Notes: generated from the sequence alone by a model not told the origin. A stretch of DNA of 64,000 bases from Neobacillus drentensis (GCF_021560175.1 NZ_CP091110.1:1168001-1232000), one strand, 5' to 3'. Positions 44,844-54,301 are shown, numbered from the stretch's first letter. Numbers and translations: made by a program.

Positions 44844-46100
44844 TTAAAAGAAAGCTCTAATACCTACTAAAATAAGACCAATCAAAAATCCGCACACCGC
44901 TCCATTTACTCTTATCCATTGCAGGTCTTTGCCAACATTCGTTTCGACCATGTTAATCAATGTTTTATCATCCAATCTGTCTAAATTCTCTTTGACGAGT
45001 TTGCCTATTTTGGAATGATTTTTATCCACAAAGGACGAGAGTTTTGATTTCAACCACGTATCTATTGTCTCTACTTTTTCTTGGTTGTTTTTTAATGCAA
45101 TTAGATTGACATTTATAAATGGAAGTAAGTAATCATTTAAAAAGGCAGGTTCTCCAACAAAATTAATTACTTTTAGCTGAAATTGTTCTAATATATCATT
45201 AATTTGCTCTTGTGGTTCCCATTTAGTAATGGCATGTGATTTCAAATTCGAAAGCTCTTCATAGATCTTTTCGTCTGTTTTGATTGATTCAAGCTTGTTC
45301 CCGATATGAATTAATAATGTTTGACGATTTGGATTGTATGGATCGCGGTAACTGGAAACACCTTTTTGAATCAAGTTTTGGATGATATTACCTAATTTTT
45401 CCTCGTTAACAAGATTACTAAAAGATTTTAAGGCAAACTGCATAAATCCATCTGCCTTAATGTTTTCCACCGCATCCACAGCCATTCCGCCCAGTTTATA
45501 TTTAGTGGAATCCTTCGAAGCCCATTCATCAATTTCCTTAAGGATATAATCAAGGGTCTTTTCGTGATATTTTCGTGCTGTTACTTGATCAATAAGTAAA
45601 GGAAGATATTTTTTTATATCCCAGTCCATTAATTTAGCTTTTAATTCTTTTTCGATAATTGGTGTTAATTTCCTTACCTCTATTTTTCTAATCAGATGTT
45701 GGGCAAACAGAACAATATTTTTTTGTACAGATTCGGAGCTGATTTCAGTCTCAACGATGTCTGCTAACTTATTTGTAAAACCAAACGAATTGATTTTTTT
45801 GTGAATACTTTCTTTTGTAAGCCAATCATTTTCAAGCATCGAAATAATTCCTTCAGTAATTCTATGCCGGTTCTTAGGCAGCAATGCAGTATGCGGAATA
45901 GGAATGCCAAGCGGATGCCGAAAAAGAGCCGTTACCGCAAACCAATCTGCTAATCCCCCGACAAGACCTGCTTCAAAACCACCTTGGAGGATATTCCCCC
46001 AGAATGAATCTTGTAAGGGAAGTGTAGCAATAAATCCGATTCCCATGATTGCGAGAGAAATAGTCGCTAAATGCTGCGATTTATTTTTCTGTTTTATCAT
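44844..46100 (-). CDS. DUF445 membrane protein
   Basis: About 418 residues with a hydrophobic N-terminus containing GGFEAGLVGGLADWFAVTALF, RHPLGIPIPHTALLPKNR as the family signature, a long charged helical middle, and a C-terminal hydrophobic segment NGAVCGFLIGLILVGIRAF. The start is the ATG at 46100, with GAGGGGT upstream; an ATG at 46115 overlaps that ribosome site. Function unknown. Confidence 0.88.
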   Translation of the reverse strand: MIKQKNKSQHLATISLAIMGIGFIATLPLQDSFWGNILQGGFEAGLVGGLADWFAVTALFRHPLGIPIPHTALLPKNRHRITEGIISMLENDWLTKESIHKKINSFGFTNKLADIVETEISSESVQKNIVLFAQHLIRKIEVRKLTPIIEKELKAKLMDWDIKKYLPLLIDQVTARKYHEKTLDYILKEIDEWASKDSTKYKLGGMAVDAVENIKADGFMQFALKSFSNLVNEEKLGNIIQNLIQKGVSSYRDPYNPNRQTLLIHIGNKLESIKTDEKIYEELSNLKSHAITKWEPQEQINDILEQFQLKVINFVGEPAFLNDYLLPFINVNLIALKNNQEKVETIDTWLKSKLSSFVDKNHSKIGKLVKENLDRLDDKTLINMVETNVGKDLQWIRVNGAVCGFLIGLILVGIRAFF

Positions 46101-46191
46101 CTTTGTACCCCTCATTTTTGAAATATAATTAAATAGTTAGTGCTATTATCTCAATATTGTTGAAAGAAAAGCAAAAATAACCACCCAAAAG

Positions 46192-46220
46192 AAAAAAATT
46201 CCTCTCAGAGTTGAGAGGAG
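46192..46220 (-). terminator. Terminator of the DUF3939 gene
   Basis: Minus strand: CCTCTCA/TGAGAGG stem and a run of T; overlaps the gene's stop. Confidence 0.8.
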
Positions 46221-46726
46221 TTTTTATTCTTAGGCTTAACATGTGTGATGAGTCCATCGAGGTCAGTAATGTAAAATTGCGTAACAGGGGATTCTTTTAA
46301 GTAGCGTTCTTGTAAAAGCAAATAATAATTTACCCTGCGCTGCGGATCAAATGTTAACATTGGGTACTCTTTATGGTCCTTTACATATTGGTCAACTGCC
46401 TTTTGGACCATATCCATTTCAACTGGTATTAGTTTTTCATGTTCTTCGAATAAATCATAGGTTTCCTTCGACATATAGAAATTACTAGAAGGAATTCCGC
46501 CAAGATGGGGGGCAAGCTGTTTAAAGTCAATACGGTTATCATCTTGTACTAAAATAGTACGGAAAACACCTTTAGGCAGGTGATCTGAGTATTCTCTTAC
46601 TGCTTTTCGGACTTGGTCGACTGTAACTTCAACGGTGGGATAGGGCTTGCTTTTATCAGCTTTTGTCATTTTTTTATTCAGTCTGTCTTTTAGAGAAGTA
46701 AGGTACTCTATAAACTTGTGTTTCAT
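46205..46726 (-). CDS. DUF3939-family protein
   Basis: About 173 residues from the ATG at 46726, which has GGGGGCAGGAG upstream; the frame is open further, to 46804. The core PTVEVTVDQVRKAVREYSDHLPKG, VQDDNRIDFKQLAPHLGGIP and YYLLLQERYLKES fits DUF3939 of Bacillus. Soluble, charged, no catalytic motif. Function unknown. Confidence 0.75.
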   Translation of the reverse strand: MKHKFIEYLTSLKDRLNKKMTKADKSKPYPTVEVTVDQVRKAVREYSDHLPKGVFRTILVQDDNRIDFKQLAPHLGGIPSSNFYMSKETYDLFEEHEKLIPVEMDMVQKAVDQYVKDHKEYPMLTFDPQRRVNYYLLLQERYLKESPVTQFYITDLDGLITHVKPKNKNSSQL

Positions 46727-47091
46727 AACTCCTGCCCCCTTAACCCGCTTGTTCAAATATGTTCTATATCTTTGAGTTTTTTGAAAAATACTAAGAACGT
46801 TCAATTGAGTGGGAATTTATGTCATCTTTATTATACATAAAAAATTCATTATTGTAACATATTTCAAACTTTTTACTGTTTATTCTAAAAAACATAGTTT
46901 ACAGGCTTGGATATAGAGGTAATGTTGGATACATAATAAACATTGTTTTACAAAGTATAGGAATTATTTCAACATATTTTTAAGGATTATTTCAAAAATT
47001 ATTATTTAAGAAACATATTTTTACTTTTCTCTTAACATGAAATGAGGTAAAATAGTCAAGGCATTAAAAAGAGAAAATGGGGGAAAAACGG

Positions 47092-47625
47092 ATGAAGAAA
47101 TTTTTATTATCCTTATCTGCCTTAACAATGGCCATAGGGTTAGCTGCTTGTTCAGCAAATGACGAGTCAAAAACAGATAAGAAGGAAACAACGAATGAAA
47201 CAGCTGCATCTAAAGTGGATGTTAAAAAAGAATTAGTTAAATTTTATATGGAAATTGGCAACAAGGTTAATGCAAAAGATCCTGATTTAAATTCATACAT
47301 GGCAAAAGCAACTAAGGAAGATGCGACGCCTGAAGAATTGCCAACTGTTGAGGAGAAGACAAAAGCGAGTGCATCTGCTGCTGCCGTTGCCGAAGAATTA
47401 AACAATATTAAAGTTCCTGCAGGGCTAAAGGATCAAAAAGCTGGTCTTGAGGCAGCATTAAAGGACTATGCTGCATCCTATCAAGCAAAAGCAGATGAAT
47501 TGAAAAAAGATACACCTTCACTTACTGCAGGTGATGATCTTTTCGCACAGGGTGAAGAGAAACTTGGAAAAGTTTTTGAAAGCGCAAAATTATTTGCTCC
47601 AACCTTAGGTAAGCAAGTAAACTAG
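47092..47625 (+). CDS. Hypothetical lipoprotein
   Basis: 177 residues with a type II signal peptide: MKKFLLSLSALTMAIGLAAC, lipobox LAAC at about residue 20. The mature part is a lysine/aspartate/alanine-rich helical domain. The ATG at 47092 has GGGGGAAAAA before it; an in-frame ATG at 47077 would put extra charge before the signal. Surface anchored; function not recognised. Confidence 0.8.
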   Translation: MKKFLLSLSALTMAIGLAACSANDESKTDKKETTNETAASKVDVKKELVKFYMEIGNKVNAKDPDLNSYMAKATKEDATPEELPTVEEKTKASASAAAVAEELNNIKVPAGLKDQKAGLEAALKDYAASYQAKADELKKDTPSLTAGDDLFAQGEEKLGKVFESAKLFAPTLGKQVN

Positions 47626-47633
47626 CAGGAGAA

Positions 47634-47671
47634 CTAAAAGACCAGCCATGTTAAAAAGGCTGGTCTTTTAG
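47634..47671. terminator. Bidirectional terminator
   Basis: Perfect 14-bp stem CTAAAAGACCAGCC and its complement between convergent genes. Confidence 0.9.
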
Positions 47672-47672
47672 T

Positions 47673-47978
47673 TTACTGGATGGCTGATGTTTCCTTATAG
47701 TTAATTTGAATTTCCTCTATTGCATCATTAAAAGATAAGTATGTCTCGGTATCTTCAAAAAACCAAATGTCATTTCCCTCTACATAAAAGGTTATTCCGT
47801 TCAATTCTTGTGTGTAGCCGACATTGCCGGGCTGCTCAGCTGAAAAAGCAAGACTAAATCCCTTATTCTTTTCCCCAAAGCCGGCATATTGGGGAAATAG
47901 ACGAATATTGATTGGCTTATTCTTTTCAAATTCCCTCATGAACCATAATGCAGCTTTTTCATCGATTGATATGAACAT
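47673..47978 (-). CDS. HesB/YneR-family protein
   Basis: A 101-residue HesB-like fold protein (SIDEKAALWFMREFE, NIRLFPQYAGFGEKNKGFSLAF). The three cysteines of true A-type iron-sulfur carriers such as IscA are missing, as in B. subtilis YneR, so it is not a cluster scaffold of the usual type. Function unknown. AAAGGTTGGTG precedes the ATG. Confidence 0.8.
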   Translation of the reverse strand: MFISIDEKAALWFMREFEKNKPINIRLFPQYAGFGEKNKGFSLAFSAEQPGNVGYTQELNGITFYVEGNDIWFFEDTETYLSFNDAIEEIQINYKETSAIQ

Positions 47979-48258
47979 ATTTTTACACCAACCTTTTCAA
48001 GTTAAAAATCAGTTATAAGGATAGAGAAGTTAAGATAAAAAGGTATGAATCCCTCCGCCTTATAATCTAAGATTACAATATTTATAGTACAAATAATGTG
48101 ATAATATACACGTTGATATCAGTATTAAATAAATGTTCATTTTTTCGTTGCAGAATGTTCAAAAGTTTAAATGGTACAATGACTGTACTGTTTTTGTAAC
48201 ATTATAATAGTGAAAATGATGTTAAGATATAGGTATTAAAGGAAGGGAGGTTTGTTCA

Positions 48259-48555
48259 ATGGAAAAAGATTTTGTAAAATTACCAGAGAACGAACTGGAT
48301 TTAAAACGTTTAATTCAAACATTTAACACCACATTGGAAACCATTGAAAAAAGGCTCTCACGATTAGAAAAAATGGATAGTATTGAACATAGAGTGGAAG
48401 TTAATCAAATTGATTTGTCAGATATTAAAGATTCACTTCAGCGTATTGAGGAGTCACATAGTAATGAGCTTCAGCATGTTAATAGACGCCTAGATTCTCA
48501 TTTAGTTAAAATAGCAAAGTTAGAAGAAGAGATGATTATTTCAATAAAAAAATAA
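48259..48555 (+). CDS. Coiled-coil hypothetical protein
   Basis: A 98-residue, highly charged protein whose body shows heptad-like spacing of leucine and isoleucine (LKRLIQTFNTTLETIEKRLS, IDLSDIKDSLQRIEESH). Likely forms a dimeric coiled coil. GGAAGGGAGG gives a strong ribosome site. No family recognised. Confidence 0.7.
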   Translation: MEKDFVKLPENELDLKRLIQTFNTTLETIEKRLSRLEKMDSIEHRVEVNQIDLSDIKDSLQRIEESHSNELQHVNRRLDSHLVKIAKLEEEMIISIKK

Positions 48556-48556
48556 A

Positions 48557-48594
48557 CAAAGTGGAGACTGTTTAACCTAAACATCTCCACTTTG
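48557..48594 (+). terminator. Terminator after the coiled-coil gene
   Basis: Perfect 11-bp stem CAAAGTGGAGA/TCTCCACTTTG. Confidence 0.75.
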
Positions 48595-48608
48595 ATTAAA
48601 GCAGCCCC

Positions 48609-48640
48609 AAAAAAAATAGACCGATAGATTCGGTCTATTT
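48609..48640 (-). terminator. Terminator of the first CNNM/CBS gene
   Basis: Perfect 11-bp stem AAATAGACCGA/TCGGTCTATTT; on the minus strand followed by eight T. Confidence 0.85.
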
Positions 48641-48642
48641 TT

Positions 48643-49995
48643 CTATGAGAGGACTTCTGAATTTGTTACTGGCACTTGTGGGGATGTTGATTCCTCATTA
48701 TTTGCATTTTTTGATACCTCAATGTACTTGATATGATGTTCTTCCATATCGAGAATTTTAAAGGTATAGGAATCATGAAGAATGATATCGCCTTCTTTGG
48801 CTTCGTAATTCTCAGTTAGAATCCAACCACCGATTGTATCGACATCTTCATCATCAATTTCAACCCCTAGTAAATCATTAATCTCACTCACTAAAACCTT
48901 TGAATCGATAATGTAATGGTTTTCCTTAACCTTTCGGATCTCCGGAATCTCATCCATATCAAATTCATCTCGAATTTCACCAACAATTTCCTCGAGGATA
49001 TCCTCGACCGTAACAACTCCTGAAGTTCCACCATATTCATCCATTAAAACAGCCATATGAACACGGTCTTTTTGCATCTTCACTAATAAGTCATGAATTG
49101 GAATTGTTTCTATTACTCTAATAATTGGACGAGTATAACTTTCAAGTGTTTGTGATGAAAGATTTTCATTGCCTATTAAATCAGTCATGACTTCTTTGAT
49201 ATTGATTAAACCGATTATATGGTCTTTATCGCCATCAATAACAGGATATCTAGTAAACTTTTCTTCTCGTAAGACCTGAAGAAATGTTTCTAACGAATCG
49301 TCCTTTGATAAAGAAACCATCTCTGTTCGAGGTACCATGATTTCTTTGGCAATTCGATTGTCAAATTCAAAAATTTTATTTACATACTTAAACTCTGATT
49401 GGTTAATTTCGCCACTTTTATAGCTTTCAGACAGGATAATTCGAAGTTCTTCCTCAGTATGGGCAATTTCATTTTCCGACACCGGCTTTAGCCCGAAAAT
49501 ACTGGAAACAATCCGTGCAGATTTATTTAATACCCAAATAAAAGGGTACATAATTTTATAAAACATGATAAGCGGACGCGAAACAAGCAAGGTAATTAGC
49601 TCTGCCTTTTGAATAGCAAGTGTCTTAGGAGCTAATTCTCCAACAACTACATGCAGGAAGGTAATAAGAGCAAAAGCAATTCCGACCGATAATATTTGTG
49701 TCCCGCTCTCAGGGATGTTAAGTTTTAGAAATAGCGGACCTAGAATATGCTCAATGGTCGATTCCCCAATCCAGCCTAATACTAATGCAGTTATGGTAAT
49801 ACCTAATTGACACGCAGATAAATACTCATCTAAATTCGATATTACTTTTTTTGCCGGTACTGCCTTCGAATTTCCTTCCTCAATTAACTGATCAATTCTT
49901 GAACTTCTAATTTTGACAATTGCAAATTCAGAAGTTACAAAAAAGGCAGTTAAGGCAATTAAAATGGCTATAATAACCAAGTTAAATATGTCCAA
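48643..49995 (-). CDS. CNNM/CBS-domain 'hemolysin family' transporter (YhdP-like)
   Basis: 450 residues: a DUF21/CNNM membrane domain (FVTSEFAIVKIRSSRIDQL, GELAPKTLAIQ), a CBS pair (IMVPRTEMVSLSKDD, RYPVIDGDKDHIIGLINIKEV, VLMDEYGGTSGVVTVEDILEE) and a C-terminal CorC/HlyC domain. The family handles magnesium or cobalt efflux and is not a toxin. It starts at TTG with AAGGGA in a leader hairpin. Two such genes around a MerR regulator repeat the yhdP-cueR-yhdT order of B. subtilis. Confidence 0.9.
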   Translation of the reverse strand: MDIFNLVIIAILIALTAFFVTSEFAIVKIRSSRIDQLIEEGNSKAVPAKKVISNLDEYLSACQLGITITALVLGWIGESTIEHILGPLFLKLNIPESGTQILSVGIAFALITFLHVVVGELAPKTLAIQKAELITLLVSRPLIMFYKIMYPFIWVLNKSARIVSSIFGLKPVSENEIAHTEEELRIILSESYKSGEINQSEFKYVNKIFEFDNRIAKEIMVPRTEMVSLSKDDSLETFLQVLREEKFTRYPVIDGDKDHIIGLINIKEVMTDLIGNENLSSQTLESYTRPIIRVIETIPIHDLLVKMQKDRVHMAVLMDEYGGTSGVVTVEDILEEIVGEIRDEFDMDEIPEIRKVKENHYIIDSKVLVSEINDLLGVEIDDEDVDTIGGWILTENYEAKEGDIILHDSYTFKILDMEEHHIKYIEVSKNANNEESTSPQVPVTNSEVLS

Positions 49996-49999
49996 ATAA

Positions 50000-50041
50000 G
50001 TTCCCTTATCCCGCTGTTAGACGGGTAAGGTGTCACCTCCC
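50000..50041 (-). promoter_or_regulatory. Structured leader of the first CNNM gene
   Basis: Minus strand: GGAGGTGACACC, with palindrome GGTGACACC, then CCTTACCCG and CGGGATAAGG forming a hairpin whose 3' arm contains the AAGGGA ribosome site. The other CNNM gene has the same layout. It may act as a translational switch. Confidence 0.4.
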
Positions 50042-50056
50042 AGTTATTTAAAAAAA

Positions 50057-50475
50057 TTAAGTCGTAACACTTAAAAGTGATTTCATTAGAACTGCTCTAA
50101 GCAGACTAAGATTGTTTGTCAGCTTTTCTTTCTGTTCCTCATCCAATTTTTCTAAAATAGGGATGAGGTCAAATAAGTCGCTATGCAGCTGTTTCATTTG
50201 CTGCGTTACAGCACTCACATGCTTTTCAACCTCAGATTCACGAAGGTTTTTTTCTTTACGCATCTCTAGTTTTCTTTTAATCTCGTCTAATGGAAAGTGC
50301 AGACATTTACATTCCTCTATAAATCTCAAATCATCCAATGCTTCGTCTGAATAAATGCGGTAATTTGATTTAGAGCGTTCTGCCTTTAACAAGCCAATAG
50401 ACGTATAATAGTCAATCGTGCGTTTTGATAAGTGCGCAATTTCCGCTATTTCACCAATCCGATAAACAGCCCCAT
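50057..50475 (-). pseudogene. MerR-family regulator with one-base frame break at its start (YhdQ/CueR-like)
   Basis: In one frame the protein reads VYRIGEIAEIAHLSKRTIDY and YTSIGLLKAERSKSNYRIYS, a complete MerR HTH, followed by a helical C-terminal part ending at 50057. No ATG, GTG or TTG precedes this in frame: an in-frame TAA lies four codons before it. GAGGTGG and an ATG (50475-50473) sit at the right place but are off by one base. A run of four G follows the AT of this ATG; five would restore MGAVYRIGEI. Either a real frameshift, a sequencing error or a non-standard start. Confidence 0.65.
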
Positions 50476-50646
50476 CTTACCACCTCAACAATTTACAAAT
50501 TAATAATAATTATAAAGAAATTAAACCGTACAGTCAAACGTTCTAGTTTAGTTAGTAGTATATACTCATATTTTATGGAAAAAAGCAGTAAATATGAACG
50601 AAAAAACGAAGGATTACAAAAATGGATGCATAAAGAAAACGCCCCA

Positions 50647-51957
50647 TTATTCGGAGGCGCTGTTATTATTCTTACTCACTTCAATAAAGACGATATGATG
50701 CCCTTCATTTTCTTTTATTTGGAACGTGAAGCCTTCCATATCAATCGAATCCCCTTTTTTGACATCAAATTTTTGTGTTAAAAACCAGCCGCCAATTGTG
50801 TCAACTTCCTCTTCTTCAAGTGCTGTTCCCAGGAGATCATTTACCTCGCTAATTAAAACTTTCCCATCCAAAATGTAGTGATTCTCTCCCTTTTTTTGAA
50901 TAAGGGGGAGCTCATCCATATCAAATTCATCACGAATTTCCCCGACTATTTCCTCGAGAATATCCTCAACGGTAACAATTCCAGCCGTACCACCATATTC
51001 ATCGGATAAAACCGCCATATGAGAGCGGTTCTTTTGTAATTTCACTAAAAGTTCCTGGATTGGAATATTTTCAATTACATGGATCACGGGTTTGATATAG
51101 GGGAGAAGAGGTTGTTCCCCTGTGCATTTCTGCTGAATACAATCGGTAAGGACCTCTTTAATATTGACTACGCCTAGAATATTATCTTTATCTCCATCAA
51201 TGAGGGGATATCGTGTATATTTCTCCTCGCGGACAATGTCGATAATTTCATCCATAGTGGCATCTTTTGAAAGGGTAATGATTTCAGTTCGTGGCACCAT
51301 TATTTCTTTTGCGATTCGGTCGTCAAATTCAAAAATATTATTCATATAGCTGTATTCGGAATGATTGATTTCGCCGCTTTCATAGCTTTGGGAGAGGATC
51401 ATACGCAATTCTTCCTCAGATAAAACAATCTCTTGCTCTGAAGTTGGTTTAATCCCGAAAAGTCCCGTTACAAACCGAGCAGACCGGTTAAGAATCCAAA
51501 TAAAGGGATACATTAACCGATAAAAAAGGATCAAGGGCTTTGCAAACCGCATAATGATTTGTTCTGACTTTTGAATGGCAAACGTTTTTGGTGCTAATTC
51601 ACCAATAACAACATTGAAAAAGGTAATGATCGAAAAGGCCAGAATAAATGAGATCACTTGTTTCAATGATTCCGGTAACTCGATCCAAGTGAAAATTGGT
51701 TCTAAAATCCCGCGAATGGTTGGCTCTCCCAACCAACCTAGGATGAGAGAAGTAATCGTAATTCCGACCTGTGTGGCGGATAAATACCCATCTAAATTAG
51801 AAATGACTTTTTTGGCTGATTCTGCTTTTTTATTACCCTCTGCCATTAATTGATCTATTCTAGTCGTTCTTACCTTTACCATAGCAAATTCAGATGCGAC
51901 AAAAAATGCGGTAAAGGTAATCAGGATAACAATAATTAAAACGTTCATCCAAATCAT
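50647..51957 (-). CDS. CNNM/CBS-domain 'hemolysin family' transporter (YhdT-like)
   Basis: 436 residues, a clear paralogue of the protein at 48643-49995: CNNM membrane domain (FVASEFAMVKVRTTRIDQL, GELAPKTFAIQ), CBS pair (IMVPRTEIITLSKDA, RYPLIDGDKDNILGVVNIKEV, VLSDEYGGTAGIVTVEDILEE) and the CorC/HlyC domain. ATG with GTAAGG in a leader hairpin. Likely divalent-cation transport. Confidence 0.9.
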   Translation of the reverse strand: MIWMNVLIIVILITFTAFFVASEFAMVKVRTTRIDQLMAEGNKKAESAKKVISNLDGYLSATQVGITITSLILGWLGEPTIRGILEPIFTWIELPESLKQVISFILAFSIITFFNVVIGELAPKTFAIQKSEQIIMRFAKPLILFYRLMYPFIWILNRSARFVTGLFGIKPTSEQEIVLSEEELRMILSQSYESGEINHSEYSYMNNIFEFDDRIAKEIMVPRTEIITLSKDATMDEIIDIVREEKYTRYPLIDGDKDNILGVVNIKEVLTDCIQQKCTGEQPLLPYIKPVIHVIENIPIQELLVKLQKNRSHMAVLSDEYGGTAGIVTVEDILEEIVGEIRDEFDMDELPLIQKKGENHYILDGKVLISEVNDLLGTALEEEEVDTIGGWFLTQKFDVKKGDSIDMEGFTFQIKENEGHHIVFIEVSKNNNSASE

Positions 51958-51959
51958 TT

Positions 51960-51993
51960 AGTACCTTACAAAGGGTAAGGCATGCCACCTCAC
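51960..51993 (-). promoter_or_regulatory. Structured leader of the second CNNM gene
   Basis: Minus strand: GAGGTGGCATGCC, then CCTTAC-CCTTT-GTAAGG, a hairpin whose 3' arm carries the AAGG ribosome site seven bases before the ATG. It parallels the leader at 50000-50041. Confidence 0.4.
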
Positions 51994-52115
51994 TTACTTT
52001 TTACTGTATGTAATAATTATTCCCGATAAATCGAAAATCTAACTTTGTTAAATTGCTCAAGTTTCCTTATATTATTTCAAAGATGATACTTAATAGCAAA
52101 TAAGCTAACATTTTA

Positions 52116-52143
52116 ACAAAAAAAAACAGCCATTGTGGCTGCT
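52116..52143 (-). terminator. Terminator of the acetyltransferase gene
   Basis: Minus strand: CAGCCA/TGGCTG stem followed by a T run. Confidence 0.75.
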
Positions 52144-52167
52144 GCTTGATGTTTGTTTTGTTGGGTG

Positions 52168-52719
52168 TTAAATCTGCACAGGCTTCCATTCCCGTGCCAG
52201 CATACTATAAATAATGAGGTCATGAAAATGTCCATTTAAATGTTCTCCATCTCGGACTGTCCCTTCTCTGACAAATCTTAGACGTTCTGGGATGGCCCGG
52301 CTTTTTTTATTTTTTACGCCACAGCGAATTTCAATCCGGTTTAAACCTAATTGGAAAAAGCAATAATTCAGTAGTGCTTTAACAGAACGGGTAATGACTC
52401 CATGACCTTCCGCTTTTTTAGCTAAATAATAACCGATGCTTGCCATGCTGTTATACCAATCAATTTGGTGTAAACCTAAGGAACCGACAAGTTCCCCCCG
52501 ATATTGAATGCCCACATTAAGGCCGCTGTTCTCTGCAAACTGATTAAGCCATATGGGGATTACTGCTTCAATTTGATATGGGGTGCTCATACTATCCACC
52601 CAGGGCATCCATTCCCGCAAATGCTCGCGATTTTCCTCAATAAGTTGGAATAACGATAAAGAATGGTGCTGTTGAAACAATTGAAGCTCGATTTCATGAT
52701 CCACTTTTAATGTAAACAT
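52168..52719 (-). CDS. GNAT acetyltransferase, RimL-like
   Basis: A 183-residue GNAT protein similar to RimL/YdaF types. It contains SIGYYLAKKAEGHGVITRSV for acetyl-CoA binding and NRIEIRCGVKNKKSRAIPERLRFVREG, the family's terminal motif. It acetylates an N-terminal amine or a small amine; the target is not predictable. Single gene with its own terminator. Confidence 0.88.
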   Translation of the reverse strand: MFTLKVDHEIELQLFQQHHSLSLFQLIEENREHLREWMPWVDSMSTPYQIEAVIPIWLNQFAENSGLNVGIQYRGELVGSLGLHQIDWYNSMASIGYYLAKKAEGHGVITRSVKALLNYCFFQLGLNRIEIRCGVKNKKSRAIPERLRFVREGTVRDGEHLNGHFHDLIIYSMLAREWKPVQI

Positions 52720-52793
52720 AGGCCTATTCTCCCGATGATGATTTTTGGTACATCATATGCGCAGTTGGCCCGGAACGGGAGGAAGAATTTAAA

Positions 52794-52828
52794 AGAAAAA
52801 AATCCCTGCTTTTTAAAAAGGGGGATTT
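52794..52828 (-). terminator. Terminator of the histidine kinase gene
   Basis: Minus strand: AAATCCC/GGGATTT around a long A/T-rich loop, followed by seven T. Confidence 0.7.
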
Positions 52829-52835
52829 GATGATT

Positions 52836-53993
52836 TTACGATAGATTAATTTCAGGCTCGTCGATTTGGTCTAAAACTACTGGCAAGAAAATGGAAAAGG
52901 TAGTTTTATCTTCAGAAGAATCACAAGTTAATTTTCCTTTGTGTTTTTCAATAATTTCTTTACAGACAAACAACCCTAGACCTGTTCCTAGTTTTTTTGT
53001 GGTGAAAAATGGTTCAAAAATGGTTTTATGCAATTCGGAAGGAATGACTGGCCCATTATTTGAAATACTTATTTTAATCGTCGTATCATTTTCTAATGAA
53101 CTTTTTATCTCAATGGTTGGAAGGGAGACCTCATGATGATTTAAAACATCAATGGCATTGAAAATGATATTGATAAAAACTTGTCTTATTTCATCTGCAT
53201 AGCCAATCAAGGTAAAATCACCGGTCAAATGATTTTGAATTTTAACTTTGCCATCCAAGATGCTCGGGTAGAGGAAATTTAAAACTTCATCTATTAGGTT
53301 ATTTAATTTGAAGTATACCTTCTCCTTGCCAATTAACTCTTTTTTTGATAGCAACAAAAACTGTGAGATACGAAAATTTAGCTGATCTAATTCGCTTGAT
53401 ATAATATCTAAATATTTCATATTTGGATAATCAGCCTTAAGTAATTGTATAAATCCTTGTACAGATGTAAGCGGGTTTCTAAATTCATGAATAAAGCTTG
53501 AGGTCATTTGGCCGAGAAGTGTTAAGCGATCTTGATGGGTTGAATCAATAAACATCGTCTTTTCTTCAATAATTTTATTTTTTGCTTCAGAGTAATGAGA
53601 TACAGCAAAATATAAAAATTTATCAAAACAAAAATTAATATCATTAATGGATTTCTGCAGTTCGGACCAGGTGAGTCCGGTTGTACTTAAATAGTTATAT
53701 AAAACGGTCCTGCCGGTATTGACATTGTAAACAAAATCACCAATGTTAATGTCTGCCAAAACACGTTCCTTTGAAATACCAATGGCAATTTTTTCAATAA
53801 CAGTTAATAATTCTTCTTTTGAAAGGGTATGCATCGTAAGAATGACATCAAATAGGGCTTCGGCATTTTCACGAATTTTACCTTTAAAAGGATCACCGTC
53901 ATAAATCAATATTGTTTTTTCCCATTCTTGTACTAATTGCTGCTTGTTCTGAGCAAAAAAGGCGACTAAATCCGTTTGTTCTCCCGTAGACAT
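52836..53993 (-). CDS. Soluble sporulation-type sensor histidine kinase
   Basis: 385 residues without membrane helices. A helical N-terminal sensor domain (about 1-145) is followed by HisKA with SSFIHEFRNPLTSVQGFIQL (phospho-His) and a HATPase domain (NIIFNAIDVL, TGLGLFVCKEII). The H-box resembles kinases that feed the Spo0 phosphorelay. There is no response regulator gene next to it, which agrees with an orphan phosphorelay input. The signal is unknown. Confidence 0.82.
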   Translation of the reverse strand: MSTGEQTDLVAFFAQNKQQLVQEWEKTILIYDGDPFKGKIRENAEALFDVILTMHTLSKEELLTVIEKIAIGISKERVLADINIGDFVYNVNTGRTVLYNYLSTTGLTWSELQKSINDINFCFDKFLYFAVSHYSEAKNKIIEEKTMFIDSTHQDRLTLLGQMTSSFIHEFRNPLTSVQGFIQLLKADYPNMKYLDIISSELDQLNFRISQFLLLSKKELIGKEKVYFKLNNLIDEVLNFLYPSILDGKVKIQNHLTGDFTLIGYADEIRQVFINIIFNAIDVLNHHEVSLPTIEIKSSLENDTTIKISISNNGPVIPSELHKTIFEPFFTTKKLGTGLGLFVCKEIIEKHKGKLTCDSSEDKTTFSIFLPVVLDQIDEPEINLS

Positions 53994-54156
53994 GTTGTTT
54001 CCCCCTATTGGTTTTAACCAAACTGATTACCATGATAATTCGCTGATGATTGTAAAAATCCTTTATAAAATTATAGAAAAATTTTTTAGCCAGTAAAATG
54101 TTGTTAATTATCGATCTTTCAGAAGAACATTGATAACATTCGATACAATAAAAACC

Positions 54157-54185
54157 TTGTTTAATTTAAATAAGAGGAGTATATT
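54157..54185 (+). promoter_or_regulatory. Promoter for the TPP riboswitch-thiT transcript
   Basis: TTGTTT (54157) and TATATT (54180) with 17-base spacing, 25 bases before the aptamer. Confidence 0.55.
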
Positions 54186-54209
54186 TTTTATGGATACAAT
54201 TGAATACTT

Positions 54210-54301
54210 CCACAGGGGGAGCTGCTTTTTATGCGGCTGAGAGTGAACGACCGAGTTCTGACCCTATGAACCTGTTAGGTAACACTAGCGTAGGGATGTG
54301 G
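54210..54301 (+). ncRNA. TPP (THI-box) riboswitch
   Basis: The conserved aptamer blocks are seen in order: P1 CCACA/TGTGG closing strands, GGGGAGCTGC, GCGGCTGAGAGT, GACCCTATGAACCTG, GTTAGGTAACACTAGCG and AGGGATGTGG. It binds thiamine pyrophosphate. A terminator (54313-54353) follows before thiT, so the switch acts on transcription. Confidence 0.95.

Noticed and set aside
50425..50781. Plus-strand frame of 118 codons
   Set aside because: Antisense to the MerR start region and the C-terminus of the CNNM gene; no ribosome site, and the opposite strand has clear families.
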